Origin: Alphaproteobacteria bacterium
Lineage (GTDB): Bacteria > Pseudomonadota > Alphaproteobacteria > Rhodobacterales > Rhodobacteraceae
NCBI GenBank assembly: GCA_024277955.1
Contig: JAJRUE010000082.1
Span: forward strand, 1-5,615
DNA: 5,615 nt
Direction: 5' to 3'
A program made the position numbers and the translations under genes. The notes under the pieces are model-generated. The model did no database searches. It was given only the letters and a program-made list of their open reading frames with translations, and was not told the origin of the DNA. Shown here piece by piece: positions 5,091 to 5,615 of this stretch. Within the stretch, counting starts at the first letter, position 1. Each line of letters begins with the position of its first letter.

Positions 5091-5615
5091 GTGACCGGGT
5101 CTGCTGGTTTGTCGGGGGCGGGTGTCCCGGCGCTGGCCGGGGCCGGCAGATCGCCCTTTACCGGCGGCGTGTCGCGCATCAGCATCCGCGCGATCGAGAT
5201 CAGTTCGTCGCGCAGGTTCTTGCGGTGGGTGACCCGGTCGAGCATCCCGTGGTCCAGCAGGTATTCCGCGCGCTGGAAGCCTTCGGGCAGCTTTTCACCG
5301 ATGGTCTGCTGGATGACGCGCGGTCCGGCAAAGCAGATCAGCGCGTTGGGTTCGGCGATGTGGATATCGCCCAGCATGGCGTAGGACGCGGTGACCCCGC
5401 CGGTGGTCGGGTGGGTGAGCACGACGATATAGGGCAGGCCCGCTTCTTTCACCATTTCCACCGCCACCGTGGTGCGCGGCATCTGCATCAGCGAAAGGAT
5501 CCCTTCCTGCATCCGCGCACCTCCGGCGGCGGAAAACAGGATCAGCGGGCGTTTCAGCTTTACCGCGCGCTGGGCCGCGGCGACGATGGCGTTGCCCACA
5601 TACATCCCCATCGAG
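5087..5615 (-). CDS. accD: Acetyl-CoA carboxylase carboxyltransferase subunit beta, C-terminal part
   Basis: The gene runs off the right edge; about 175 C-terminal residues are visible. AccD pairs with AccA to move the carboxyl group from biotin on AccB to acetyl-CoA, giving malonyl-CoA for fatty acid synthesis. Counting from the first visible Met (5611), the crotonase-fold carboxyltransferase motifs are SAAGGARMQEGILSLMQM (27-44), with the GGAR glycines that stabilise the enolate, HPTTGGVTASYAMLGDIHIAEP (67-88), and ALICFAGPRVIQQTIGEKLPEGFQRAEYL (90-118). A Pro/Ala-rich tail of about 25 residues follows, as is common in this subunit. The N-terminal zinc-ribbon domain is outside the window. 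The stop TGA (complement of 5087-5089) overlaps the folC GTG start, so the two form one operon, the standard accD-folC order of many proteobacteria. Confidence 0.96.
   Translation of the reverse strand, partial: SMGMYVGNAIVAAAQRAVKLKRPLILFSAAGGARMQEGILSLMQMPRTTVAVEMVKEAGLPYIVVLTHPTTGGVTASYAMLGDIHIAEPNALICFAGPRVIQQTIGEKLPEGFQRAEYLLDHGMLDRVTHRKNLRDELISIARMLMRDTPPVKGDLPAPASAGTPAPDKPADPVT

Overview
The window reads as ordinary chromosomal DNA from a high-GC alphaproteobacterium, most likely of the Rhodobacteraceae (Rhodobacter/Roseobacter/Paracoccus type). The reasons are GC-rich third codon positions with long spurious antisense frames, an accD-folC gene pair, a typical alphaproteobacterial ZapE, and an intergenic double-hairpin element (GGGGGC..GCCCCC, then GGGCGC..GCGCCC, then CCCCCGAGGATATTTT and an A/G-rich tail) that resembles intergenic elements I recall from this family. 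The family assignment rests on sequence feel and memory, not on a search.

Layout from left to right. (1) The 3' end of an unrecognised plus-strand gene stops at 325 and is followed by a convincing intrinsic terminator (353-374), whose T tract touches the stop codon of the convergent next gene. (2) A minus-strand ureohydrolase of the agmatinase type (374-1330) has all metal-ligand motifs. (3) A 150-nt divergent control region (1331-1480) holds a possible promoter and a leader inverted repeat that could mask the ribosome binding site of the ureohydrolase gene. (4) A plus-strand ten-helix TehA/SLAC1-type anion channel or transporter (1481-2443). (5) 60 nt further on, a plus-strand zapE (AFG1-like ATPase, 2504-3595). 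(6) A 220-nt convergent gap (3596-3815) with the dispersed-type hairpin element. (7) Minus-strand folC (3816-5090), overlapped by 4 nt by the upstream accD (5087 to beyond the right edge), forming a translationally coupled accD-folC operon.

Functionally the genes are a housekeeping mix. AccD supplies the carboxyltransferase beta subunit for malonyl-CoA synthesis, FolC makes dihydrofolate and polyglutamylated folates, ZapE is a division/stress-associated P-loop ATPase, and the ureohydrolase belongs to arginine/polyamine or other guanidino-compound metabolism. The divergent TehA-like gene may share regulation with the ureohydrolase, but a metabolic link is only a guess.

I see no mobile element, CRISPR array, tRNA, rRNA or defence system. 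The points worth a second look are small-scale: the ureohydrolase leader structure, the near-perfect hairpin in the first codons of folC, the convergent-gap repeat element, and the compact terminator/stop-codon overlap.
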